Made by a program: the position numbers and the translations under genes
Shown here: positions 26,689-33,592 of the stretch, piece after piece
Numbering within the stretch: position 1 is the first letter of the stretch
Layout of the letters: the number at the start of each line of letters is the position of its first letter
Notes under the pieces: model-generated
What the model saw: the letters and a program-made list of their open reading frames with translations, nothing else
Told to the model about the DNA's origin: nothing
Databases searched by the model: none
Assembly: GCA_024279715.1 (NCBI GenBank)
Contig: JAJRRH010000135.1
Coordinates: forward strand, 1-39,416
DNA: 39,416 nucleotides
DNA from: Bacteroidota bacterium
GTDB taxonomy: Bacteria; Bacteroidota; Bacteroidia; Flavobacteriales_D; JABDKJ01
Reading direction: 5' to 3'

Positions 26689-26808
26689 TTACTTCTCGTC
26701 TTGCTTGTCCTTAGGGGATAGTTTATACATTAAGTACCCAAAGCCGAGAATAATATGCAGCAAAACTATTCCGCCAATAATGTAATACATTGTGCTTGAA
26801 TCTTCCAT
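26689..26808 (-). CDS. 39-residue single-pass membrane protein
   Basis: This tiny gene encodes MEDSSTMYYIIGGIVLLHII, continuing as a hydrophobic segment ending 'GYLMYKLSPKDKQDEK'. It is one transmembrane helix with an acidic N-terminus and a basic/charged C-terminus, so N-out/C-in by the positive-inside rule. A good promoter (TAACTTTG at 26826-26833, minus strand) lies 17 bases upstream of its ATG. It is convergent with the LytTR gene, 19 bases from its stop. The features that make it look real are the promoter, the A/T-rich leader and the clean helix. The function is unknown. Confidence 0.7.
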   Translation of the reverse strand: MEDSSTMYYIIGGIVLLHIILGFGYLMYKLSPKDKQDEK

Positions 26809-26825
26809 CTTAATTTAATTTATTA

Positions 26826-26833
26826 CAAAGTTA
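26826..26833 (-). promoter_or_regulatory. -7 promoter element of the small membrane protein gene
   Basis: TAACTTTG on the minus strand is an exact TAnnTTTG match. A CTTG at 26851-26854 (minus strand) could be a weak -33 box with 17-base spacing. Confidence 0.55.
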
Positions 26834-26867
26834 AAGTGTTTTAATGTCTGCAAGAATCTGTGTGAAT

Positions 26868-28199
26868 TTATTCAAATACCACCTTTTTGATAATTCGATC
26901 ATTCTCTGTAAAGCATACGAACGTGTATTCTCCTTTTGGTAGCATGCTTAAGTCTATGCGATTTCCTGTCGTTAAACTTTTTTCTAATACTTCTTCTCCC
27001 AATGAATTTATTATTTTAATCAATCGTATTTCTTCTCCTTCGATAGTCACTATGCCTGTGCTAGGATTTGGATAAATCGATATGGTGATAGGAGCATTGT
27101 TGTCTTTGATTCCTACGACAGTTATACTGTGACATTCTGATAATTTGGAGCAGATGCCGTCGTCGAGAATTACCGCATAATTGCCGGTCTCGGTAGGGGC
27201 GAAGTCTTGTTGAGTTGCACCATTAATAGGTTGCCATTCATTATCACAATTTACCCATTGGTAACTGACGCTTGTAGCATTAGCATGTATTGTGGATTGA
27301 GTGTATGAAATACTTGTGTCTACAGTCGTACAGCAGGGGATACCTTCGCCACATGGAAAGCCATCCCATATCTCTATGTCATCAATCCATTGTCCGATTG
27401 AATCTGCGCTGGAGTAATTGGTGAAAAGCATTATTCTGTCAATAGGTTCTGCAATTTTATTTGGACCAAAATGATCGGCAACAACATTGCCATTGATAGC
27501 CCACCAGAATCTACCGTCATCGCCCGTACTTCTATGCCAAAAGAATTCCACGGATAGCCATTCGCCAGTAGGTACTGCTATATCATGATTCTCCTCATAC
27601 CAATATTCAAGGTAGGGGTCTTCTTGATTAGCAACATTATCACCATGCACATACCAATAAATATTATCTACTAAATCCTCATAGACGTATGCTGCTATTC
27701 TATAATCTCCACTTGTTTTCCATTCGAAGAATGTTAACCATCCGTCAGAACCGAGTCTTGTCAGCAGGTCTTCTTCAAATTTTATAAGATACTTTACATA
27801 TAAATCTCCATCTTCAACAGCACCTTCCATTAAGTAAGGATCTTGTGTCCATCCTTCGTCTTTGTCAATAATCAATTGATGCAATGCGATGGTTGGATCT
27901 CCGTTGGGGTCATCTACTTCTACCAAGGTGTTTTGAATATATTCTTCCGAAGGCAGGGAGGCGTTCACCAATACTTGAAATTTTCCGATACTTTGCCAGA
28001 AAGTAATTGGCCATGTAAATTCTCCATTGTCGGAACCTTGTAGGTCTTGCCACCATGTTCCTGATTCAGGGTCGTCAGAATAAGGTACTCCCATCGTCAC
28101 ATCTTCTTCAAAGGATGATTTGAAAATCAAGTTTTGGGCGGTAGAGATTTGTATACCTAGAGAAAGAATGATAATGAGATTAATCTTTATTGAATTCAT
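26868..28199 (-). CDS. Secreted jelly-roll lectin/polysaccharide lyase-like protein with T9SS tail
   Basis: The 443-residue protein has a signal peptide ending 'STAQ'. Residues about 25-270 form a beta-rich domain with features of concanavalin-type lyase/lectin folds: 'SSFEEDVTM', 'GDLYVKYLIKFEEDLL', 'WLTFFEWKTS', 'GEWLSVEFFWHRS' and the closing 'WIDDIEIWDG'. An Ig-like segment follows ('VSYQWVNCDNEWQPINGAT'), then a type A sorting domain from 'ISIYPNPSTGIVTIEG' to the end. The family resembles alginate/glucuronan lyase-like jelly rolls, but no catalytic residues can be placed with confidence, so it may be a carbohydrate-binding protein. It is alone on its transcript as far as can be seen. 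Confidence 0.85.
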   Translation of the reverse strand: MNSIKINLIIILSLGIQISTAQNLIFKSSFEEDVTMGVPYSDDPESGTWWQDLQGSDNGEFTWPITFWQSIGKFQVLVNASLPSEEYIQNTLVEVDDPNGDPTIALHQLIIDKDEGWTQDPYLMEGAVEDGDLYVKYLIKFEEDLLTRLGSDGWLTFFEWKTSGDYRIAAYVYEDLVDNIYWYVHGDNVANQEDPYLEYWYEENHDIAVPTGEWLSVEFFWHRSTGDDGRFWWAINGNVVADHFGPNKIAEPIDRIMLFTNYSSADSIGQWIDDIEIWDGFPCGEGIPCCTTVDTSISYTQSTIHANATSVSYQWVNCDNEWQPINGATQQDFAPTETGNYAVILDDGICSKLSECHSITVVGIKDNNAPITISIYPNPSTGIVTIEGEEIRLIKIINSLGEEVLEKSLTTGNRIDLSMLPKGEYTFVCFTENDRIIKKVVFE

Positions 28200-28326
28200 T
28201 GCTATAGTGTTGGATTGAATGTGCCAAAGGTAATGAATAGTTAGTAATAAAATATGACGTATGAAGGTTAAATACCTTTTACAAAGGTGTCTTTATTTGC
28301 ATTAAAAGTCAAAAGACGGTGAAGTA

Positions 28327-28992
28327 TTACGTGTGACTTTTTCTAGGTATAGAAGAGCTTCCTGATATGTTTCTAATAGAATAGAGGATGTAAATAGTGC
28401 CAATGATCGAGGGGAGAATCCAAGCAATCATAACATCTCCATACCCAAGCCCTGCGATAATGAAGGCTGTGATAGAGGAAATGAATGCACCAAGCATCTT
28501 GGAGATATGGATTCGAAGCCAGCTTGTAGAAGTTCTTTTTTTGATACTATAAAACTTAAAATCCTTAAGGCTAAGAAGCAATCCAAAACCACCAAAAAAC
28601 AAGTAAAGAATGTTGCCGTATGCCTCTTGGGTGATGCCATATACACCTTTGAACAGCATTGCACTTGACGTTAAAATCATTGCCATAGATATCACTTTAT
28701 CTATATTCGATACTTCTTTTTTTCCTTTATGCAACAAGGCTCTTTGTCCCGTAAGTATTAGGTATATAGTGAAAAGACTGATGCTAAAAAGGAAAGGATT
28801 TTTATGGACAGGCATCAAAGCAATGGGCATGGATATTGCCGAACTAATAATCATGCCATAGGAGAATACTTTGCCAAGGAGTTTGTGTTGTTTTGTGCCT
28901 TTTTTTAGAATCACTATACCAATTCCTGCAATCAGCGCTATTCCTCCAAAAAAGGCATGAATATAAATGAGAATTGTTATTGTTGACTCCAT
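28327..28992 (-). CDS. DUF2306-like seven-helix membrane protein
   Basis: The 221-residue protein has about seven hydrophobic helices. The N-terminal pattern 'IYIHAFFGGIALIAGIGIVI' followed by 'KKGTKQHKLLGKVF' matches the His-containing start of DUF2306-type membrane proteins, where the His residues could bind heme or a metal. The middle part ('SWLRIHISKMLGAFISSITA') contains another helix-associated His. No enzymatic role is known for the family. A weak promoter-like CATATTTG lies upstream on the minus strand. Its neighbours are an unrelated T9SS protein and purA, so context gives no hint. Confidence 0.75.
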   Translation of the reverse strand: MESTITILIYIHAFFGGIALIAGIGIVILKKGTKQHKLLGKVFSYGMIISSAISMPIALMPVHKNPFLFSISLFTIYLILTGQRALLHKGKKEVSNIDKVISMAMILTSSAMLFKGVYGITQEAYGNILYLFFGGFGLLLSLKDFKFYSIKKRTSTSWLRIHISKMLGAFISSITAFIIAGLGYGDVMIAWILPSIIGTIYILYSIRNISGSSSIPRKSHT

Positions 28993-29092
28993 GATTCTTG
29001 AAATAGAGTGGATGCAAATATGCCATAAAACAACTAAAGTTTATAATAAATCTACCTCAACTGTTGAATATCGGGGTTGAACTGAGATTGTC

Positions 29093-30412
29093 TTATGTAA
29101 ATAAATTAATAGAGCTAGCACCGGCACTCTTTGGAGCACGACGTTGATCCATCATAATGGTTTGTTTTCTGTCTGGCCCTACAGATACAATACTTATTGG
29201 TGTCTCTAATTCACGTTCAAGATAAGTGATATATTCATACATTTCAAGCGGAAGGTCTTCTGCATCTGATAGCCCTGTAAGGTCAGTTTTCCAACCTTTC
29301 ATTTCGATATACACTGGTTCTAGATCCATGTCATTCGCCTCAAAAGGAAGGATGTCAATTTTTCCGTCTTTAGTATTGTAGTGCGTACAGATTTTGATGG
29401 TATCAAAGGTGTCCATTACATCAGCTTTCATCATATTTAGATGGGTGACACCATTGATCATTATGGCATATTTCAGAGCAGGTAAATCTAGCCATCCACA
29501 TCGTCTTTCTCTACCAGTAGTGGCGCCATATTCATGTCCTAAAGCTCTTAATTTCCCTCCTGTTTCGTCAAATAATTCGGTTGGAAAAGGACCTGATCCT
29601 ACTCGGGTGCAGTATGCTTTGAAAATACCATATACATTGCCAATCTTATTTGGGGGGATTCCAAGGCCGGTAGATGCGCCAGCCGCAGTGGTATTGGATG
29701 AGGTGACGAACGGGTAGGAGCCAAAGTCAATATCCAATAACGATCCTTGTGCCCCTTCAGCGAGTACTGCTTTGCCATTTCGAAGGGCATTGTTGATGTA
29801 ATACTCACTGTCTATTATCTGAAATCGTTGTAGGAATTCAATCGCTTCTAGCCACTTGTTTTCCTCTTCTTGTATGTCATACTCAAAGTCCTACATGCTG
29901 AGCAAACGTTTGTGTTTTTCTACAAGCTGACTATACTTTTCTCGAAAATTCGGAGAAAGTATGTCGCCTACACGCAATCCATTTCTTCCTGTCTTGTCCA
30001 TATAAGTAGGACCAATGCCTTTGAGGGTAGATCCTATTTTTAATTTACCCTTGGCAGCTTCAGATGCAGCATCCAGAACTCTATGGGTAGGTAATATGAG
30101 ATGTGCTTTTTTTGAAATCAATAAGCGATCAATAACCGGTACATTCATTACCTCCAAAGCATCTATTTCTTTCTTGAAAATAATAGGATCGATAACGACA
30201 CCATTGCCCACAAGGTTGATGATTCCCTCACGAAATATGCCGGAAGGAATAGTATGTAGAACGTGTTTGATGCCCTCAAATTCTAAAGTGTGACCAGCAT
30301 TTGGACCCCCTTGAAATCGAGCGATAATATCGTATTTTGGGGTCAGGACGTCAACGATTTTTCCTTTGCCCTCATCTCCCCATTGGAGCCCTAAAAGTAC
30401 ATCTGCTTGCAT
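29093..30412 (-). pseudogene. purA: Adenylosuccinate synthetase interrupted by one in-frame amber codon
   Basis: PurA makes adenylosuccinate from IMP, Asp and GTP for AMP synthesis. The first 173 codons contain 'GLQWGDEGKGKIVD' (catalytic Asp), 'NAGHTLEF' (catalytic His) and 'GSTLKGIGPTYMDKTGRNGL'. Codon 174 (29891-29893, minus strand) is TAG. The same frame then continues without interruption through 'DFEYDIQEEENKW', 'AEGAQGSLLDIDFGSYPFVT', 'AYCTRVGSGPFPTELFD', 'GRERRCGWLDL' and 'VSVGPDRKQT'. The total is 439 residues if the TAG is read, a normal length with a small C-terminal extension. By recalled alignment the TAG replaces one variable residue just before 'FEYD', so it is a substitution and not an indel. 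It could be a true nonsense mutation, a sequencing error or a readthrough codon. There is no start codon just after it for a second product. Confidence 0.93.
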
Positions 30413-30493
30413 AGCTTTTTGATTAGAAATTCAGCGACTAAAGATATTTGATATATAATCAATATCAATAGCTTCTTGGTGTAATGTTATGCA

Positions 30494-30518
30494 CAAAAAA
30501 CAACCCTATTTTTAGGGT
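30494..30518 (-). terminator. Rho-independent terminator of the MbnP gene
   Basis: The 6-bp stem ACCCTA/TAGGGT (30503-30508 with 30513-30518) has a 4-base loop. On the minus strand it is followed by TG and a run of six T residues. It begins 18 bases after the MbnP-family stop and stops transcription before purA. Confidence 0.75.
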
Positions 30519-30535
30519 ATTGTGAATATCTCCGA

Positions 30536-31318
30536 TTATTGAAGATTGTGATCTATTGCCCCCATAAACAATTCCATGAATTTCACTCCCAAAGTTTCCA
30601 CATTGCCACCAGCTAGATCGTTTTCTGTTGCTAGTGCGGGATCTAATGTCATGGTGTCATTATAGAACATCTTTTTGAGGTCTAGATTAATATTGAACTG
30701 GGTACTGCCCACACCGTCTAAAGTGATAGGCAAGTCCAGTGTGATAGTACGATATAAAGCGTGTGTGCCTGGGTGGTATGCAAAAGTATTCAACAAGGGG
30801 TCTGTGCCTTCAGGGTCGATATCAAATCGACCTTCAACCTCCGCAAAACGATATCCCGAATTCCAAGACCAATACATGCCATTATCTAAATTCAATGGAT
30901 GATTTGGTCCATATACAGTAGGGTCGAAGTCGGGATTGTCAGTGCCTCCAAAGTCAATAGGAACACCCCATGAGTATGTGATGCCAGTGTATTCCCCGTT
31001 GGGAATTGAGAACGTTTTTACCAAAGAACCTTCCGCCATGTGGAAGAATTCTATTCGACTTAATTCTACAGAGTCCCCATTGGCCTTGAGTAAGTATATG
31101 TCCCCTAGATAAAATTTTAAGTCGGAGAAGCTTATCCGATAGTTCATTACATTAATGAATTCATCATTTAATGAATATGGCGTTCCCTCCAGATTGGGCT
31201 TTATTGAAACTTGAAATGACTCTGAAGTGGGTGTTGGTGGAATAATAGGTTCATCCGGTTTACAGGAGGTGAAGAAAATAGCGCCTAAAATTGTGTAAAA
31301 GATTAAAGAAGTTTTCAT
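30536..31318 (-). CDS. MbnP-family copper-associated lipoprotein
   Basis: The 260-residue protein has a lipoprotein signal ending 'FFTSC' (C19) and a Pro-rich linker. Its body matches the MbnP family: 'FINVMNYRISFSDLKFYLGDI' at the front, 'FSIPNGEYTGITYSWGVP', 'HPLNLDNGMYWSWNSGYRFA' and 'FNINLDLKKMF'. MbnP proteins are periplasmic or lipidated and are known from methanobactin operons, where they work with a di-heme MauG-like enzyme MbnH and bind copper through a modified Trp. No MbnH is encoded in the window. Divergently encoded heme c lipoproteins 300 bases away may be its functional partners. A -7 element lies at 31334-31341. The terminator at 30494-30518 ends the transcript. Confidence 0.85.
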   Translation of the reverse strand: MKTSLIFYTILGAIFFTSCKPDEPIIPPTPTSESFQVSIKPNLEGTPYSLNDEFINVMNYRISFSDLKFYLGDIYLLKANGDSVELSRIEFFHMAEGSLVKTFSIPNGEYTGITYSWGVPIDFGGTDNPDFDPTVYGPNHPLNLDNGMYWSWNSGYRFAEVEGRFDIDPEGTDPLLNTFAYHPGTHALYRTITLDLPITLDGVGSTQFNINLDLKKMFYNDTMTLDPALATENDLAGGNVETLGVKFMELFMGAIDHNLQ

Positions 31319-31333
31319 AATTCATTATTTTTA

Positions 31334-31341
31334 CAAAAATA
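31334..31341 (-). promoter_or_regulatory. -7 promoter element of the MbnP-family gene
   Basis: TATTTTTG on the minus strand matches TAnnTTTG, 15 bases before ATG 31318. The rest of the 303-base divergent gap (31319-31621) shows no gene; a TAATATTG at 31595-31602 may serve the plus-strand cytochrome genes. Confidence 0.5.
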
Positions 31342-31621
31342 CGAAATTATCATTATGGTGATTATGATACACATCATGTTGGGCGTTTGAGATCGGATAA
31401 TTAGTAAGCAATTATTGAATTCCTAATGGTTTAATCACCGCAGGTGGCAACACGGTTTGATCTGCAATAGATTGACTCAGTGATGTATTATAATGCGTTT
31501 TGTATAAAGCCAAAATCAATTTGTTTTGTTAATAGAGCTTTCCTACTTTATACACAAGATTCAATTTTTAATAGAATAGGTGTGAAATATTTAGTAATAT
31601 TGCAAAAAAATAAGGATTAAA

Positions 31622-32329
31622 ATGAGATATTTATATAGTACTTTTTTTTTGTCATTCGTCATAATGGTTAGTGGTTGTAAACATGAGCCGTTTCTTGGTA
31701 CTGACTATTCTATTAACGACGTGGTGGAAATCACTGATATTTGTGATGAAGATACCGTTTATTTTCAAAATACAATACTCCCTATATTAATTTCCAATTG
31801 CTCTACTTCGGGATGTCATGATGTGGAATCTGCGGAGGATGGTGTGGTATTAGTGGATTATGGTACGGTGATGTCCACTGGAGAAGTGGAAGCTTTTGAT
31901 CCAAATGATAGTGAGATCTATGAAGTGATTACTGAAGATGAAGATGACGATGATTTCATGCCTCCATCTCCTAATCTTCCACTCACAGATGAGCAGGTAG
32001 ATTTAATATATACTTGGATAAACCAGGGGGCACTCAATAATTCGTGTGCTTCATCCTGTGATGAGAATGTATTTACCTTTGCGTTGGGAGTACAGCCCAT
32101 TATTAATCTTAGATGCAAAGGATGCCACAGTGGTGGTGAGCCAGCAGCTGATCTAGCATTAATCAATTATGAGGATGTACAAAGTTTGTCATTGGATGGT
32201 ATCTTGATGGATGTACTGCTTCATGGGGAAGGGGACTTTGCGGACATGCCCCCAAGTGGTGGGCAGATTAGTGATTGTGAAATTCAAGTAATACAGAATT
32301 GGATCGATGCTGGTGCATTAGACAACTAA
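31622..32329 (+). CDS. Lipoprotein with two cytochrome c-like (planctomycete-type) heme domains
   Basis: The 235-residue protein has lipobox 'MVSGC' (C19). It contains two repeats of one small domain. The first has C60-STSG-C65-H66, a CX4CH variant of the heme c motif, then 'MPPSP' (M113) and 'IYTWINQGALNN'. The second has a normal C165-KG-C168-H169, then 'MPPSGG' (M209) and 'IQNWIDAGALDN'. The pattern CxxCH ... MPP ... WI.xGA is that of planctomycete-type cytochrome c (PSCyt1-like) domains, where Met is the likely axial ligand. A surface or periplasmic electron-transfer role is expected. The first heme site may still bind heme, as CX4CH is a known variant, but this is unverified. It is followed 6 bases later by a single-domain relative. 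Confidence 0.88.
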   Translation: MRYLYSTFFLSFVIMVSGCKHEPFLGTDYSINDVVEITDICDEDTVYFQNTILPILISNCSTSGCHDVESAEDGVVLVDYGTVMSTGEVEAFDPNDSEIYEVITEDEDDDDFMPPSPNLPLTDEQVDLIYTWINQGALNNSCASSCDENVFTFALGVQPIINLRCKGCHSGGEPAADLALINYEDVQSLSLDGILMDVLLHGEGDFADMPPSGGQISDCEIQVIQNWIDAGALDN

Positions 32330-32335
32330 TTTTTT

Positions 32336-32701
32336 ATGAAAAAGACATTCTTCTTTTTACCAATTTCGGTTTTTTTTCTAGTCACCTCGTGTTATTATGA
32401 TGTGGAAGAAGAACTATATCCTGAGGGTTGTGAATCTGTCATAGATGTCAGCTACTCGACCCATGTGCTTCCCATCGTGGATAATGCTTGCTATGGCTGT
32501 CATTCCGCCTCGGCAAATCAGGGAAACATTACTCTTGAAGGCTATCAATCATTAGAACCTTACTTAGCGGATGGAAGCTTTGAGTGCAGTATTAACTGGA
32601 ATGGTGGTTGTTCGCCAATGCCTAAAAATCAGTCCAAAATGCATCCTTGTGATTTGGCCATTGTCAACCAATGGTTGGATGATGGCGCATTGGATAATTA
32701 G
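32336..32701 (+). CDS. Small heme c lipoprotein of the same family
   Basis: The 121-residue lipoprotein has lipobox 'LVTSC' (C19) and one cytochrome c-like domain: C52-YG-C55-H56, 'SPMPKN' with a likely Met ligand, and 'IVNQWLDDGALDN'. The ending matches the domain ends of the preceding protein almost exactly, so the two genes are probable duplicates. Extra Cys residues (C32 and others in the C-terminal half) may form disulfides. It is transcribed with the two-domain gene; the stop-to-start gap is 6 bases. Its partner reductase or oxidase is unknown. Confidence 0.87.
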   Translation: MKKTFFFLPISVFFLVTSCYYDVEEELYPEGCESVIDVSYSTHVLPIVDNACYGCHSASANQGNITLEGYQSLEPYLADGSFECSINWNGGCSPMPKNQSKMHPCDLAIVNQWLDDGALDN

Positions 32702-32804
32702 GGTTTTTCATGCGGATTGTGAACGATGCCTTTTGTCTAGTGCTGTCAATAATGATTGAAGAGTGTCATTGTAACCTTCCCTTATAAAATAAAGATTTAG
32801 GGCA

Positions 32805-32848
32805 TAAAAAAAGCGAGCCTCATTTTCATGAAACTCGCAGTTTTTTTT
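32805..32848. terminator. Bidirectional terminator between cytochrome and Cys-rich genes
   Basis: An imperfect stem (GCGAG/CTCGC 32813-32817 with 32834-32838, then TCAT/ATGA around a 4-base loop) is flanked by a run of A on the left and a run of T on the right. It therefore terminates both the plus-strand cytochrome genes and the minus-strand Cys/His-rich gene. Confidence 0.85.
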
Positions 32849-32863
32849 GGTAATAGCCTTAGA

Positions 32864-33253
32864 CTATCCTTTGCACTCACCAGTACATACATGTCCTTCT
32901 TCACCACATGACTTGTGGCATTTTCCCTCTACACATTTGTCATTACAGACATGTGCTTTCGCCTCTTTCTTGTTGGCATGACAAGCATCAGAACATTCAT
33001 GGCCTTTTTCGCCACATACTGTGTGACATTTGCCTTCTTTACATTGGTCATTGCACACATGGTCTTTGCCCTCTGCTTTATGGTCATCCGCATGGCAAGC
33101 TGCTGTACAAGTGTGACCTTCTTCACCGCATTTTGGGGTATCCATCACTTTATTGGCCTCATCCTTTACTTTATTCGCAGCATCAGTGGTTTCACTACAC
33201 GACATGAATACTACAAAAGAGAGAGCAGATAGAATATATAGTATCTTTTTCAT
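32864..33253 (-). CDS. Cys/His-rich tandem-repeat lipoprotein, putative metal binder
   Basis: The 129-residue protein has a lipoprotein signal ending 'FVVFMSC' (C19), a Lys/Asp/Ala linker, then two and a half tandem units starting at C42, C80 and C116. Each full unit reads C-x4-H-x-C-x3-C-H ... H-V-C-x3-C-x4-C-H. The mature part holds 15 Cys besides the lipidated one and 10 His in about 90 residues. This density and spacing suggest a metallothionein-like surface protein binding Cu, Zn or Cd, or possibly a disulfide-rich repeat; no known family is claimed. It converges on the heme c genes with a shared terminator and lies near an MbnP-family gene, which hints at metal or heme handling. Confidence 0.85.
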   Translation of the reverse strand: MKKILYILSALSFVVFMSCSETTDAANKVKDEANKVMDTPKCGEEGHTCTAACHADDHKAEGKDHVCNDQCKEGKCHTVCGEKGHECSDACHANKKEAKAHVCNDKCVEGKCHKSCGEEGHVCTGECKG

Positions 33254-33554
33254 ATTTTTATATTTATTTTGTTTAACTCCAAATAAACAACTAATATCTG
33301 ATAGTCAATGTACTATTCAAGACAATTTATACATTTTTTTTCGGTATAGAATGTCTGATGGATTTAAGAGTAACAATTTTCCTGCAAATGCAGTATAAGG
33401 AACTGGAAAATAAATGCCAAATAATAATTGTTTCCTATTTTGTGAAAGATAAAAACACGCTCAAAAACGGGTGTATTGTTGAGTTTAACAGAAAGATAAC
33501 GCAATTTATCGAAGATAAAAGCTAGTTTGTCTTGTTAGTTGGGTGAATCGATAG
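33254..33554. other. Divergent intergenic region
   Basis: No gene is seen. An A/T-rich leader (about 33254-33290) lies upstream of the Cys/His-rich gene on the minus strand, and the promoter at 33555 serves the next plus-strand gene. No operator repeat was recognised. Confidence 0.55.
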
Positions 33555-33562
33555 TACTTTTG
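33555..33562 (+). promoter_or_regulatory. -7 promoter element of the lipoprotein/barrel operon
   Basis: TACTTTTG matches TAnnTTTG, 30 bases before ATG 33593. A CTTG at 33531-33534 could be the -33 box (20-base spacing). Confidence 0.55.
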
Positions 33563-33592
33563 CAAAACTGAAACTAGAACATTTAGTATATT

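Noticed and set aside
29093-29890. purA broken by a frameshift
   Set aside because: Both halves are in the same frame (the distance is a multiple of three) and the codons between them read as normal PurA, so only the TAG interrupts it.
32915-33232. 105-codon frame opposite the Cys/His-rich gene
   Set aside because: It is a shadow of the repeat gene; the minus-strand product has a signal peptide and regular ligand spacing.
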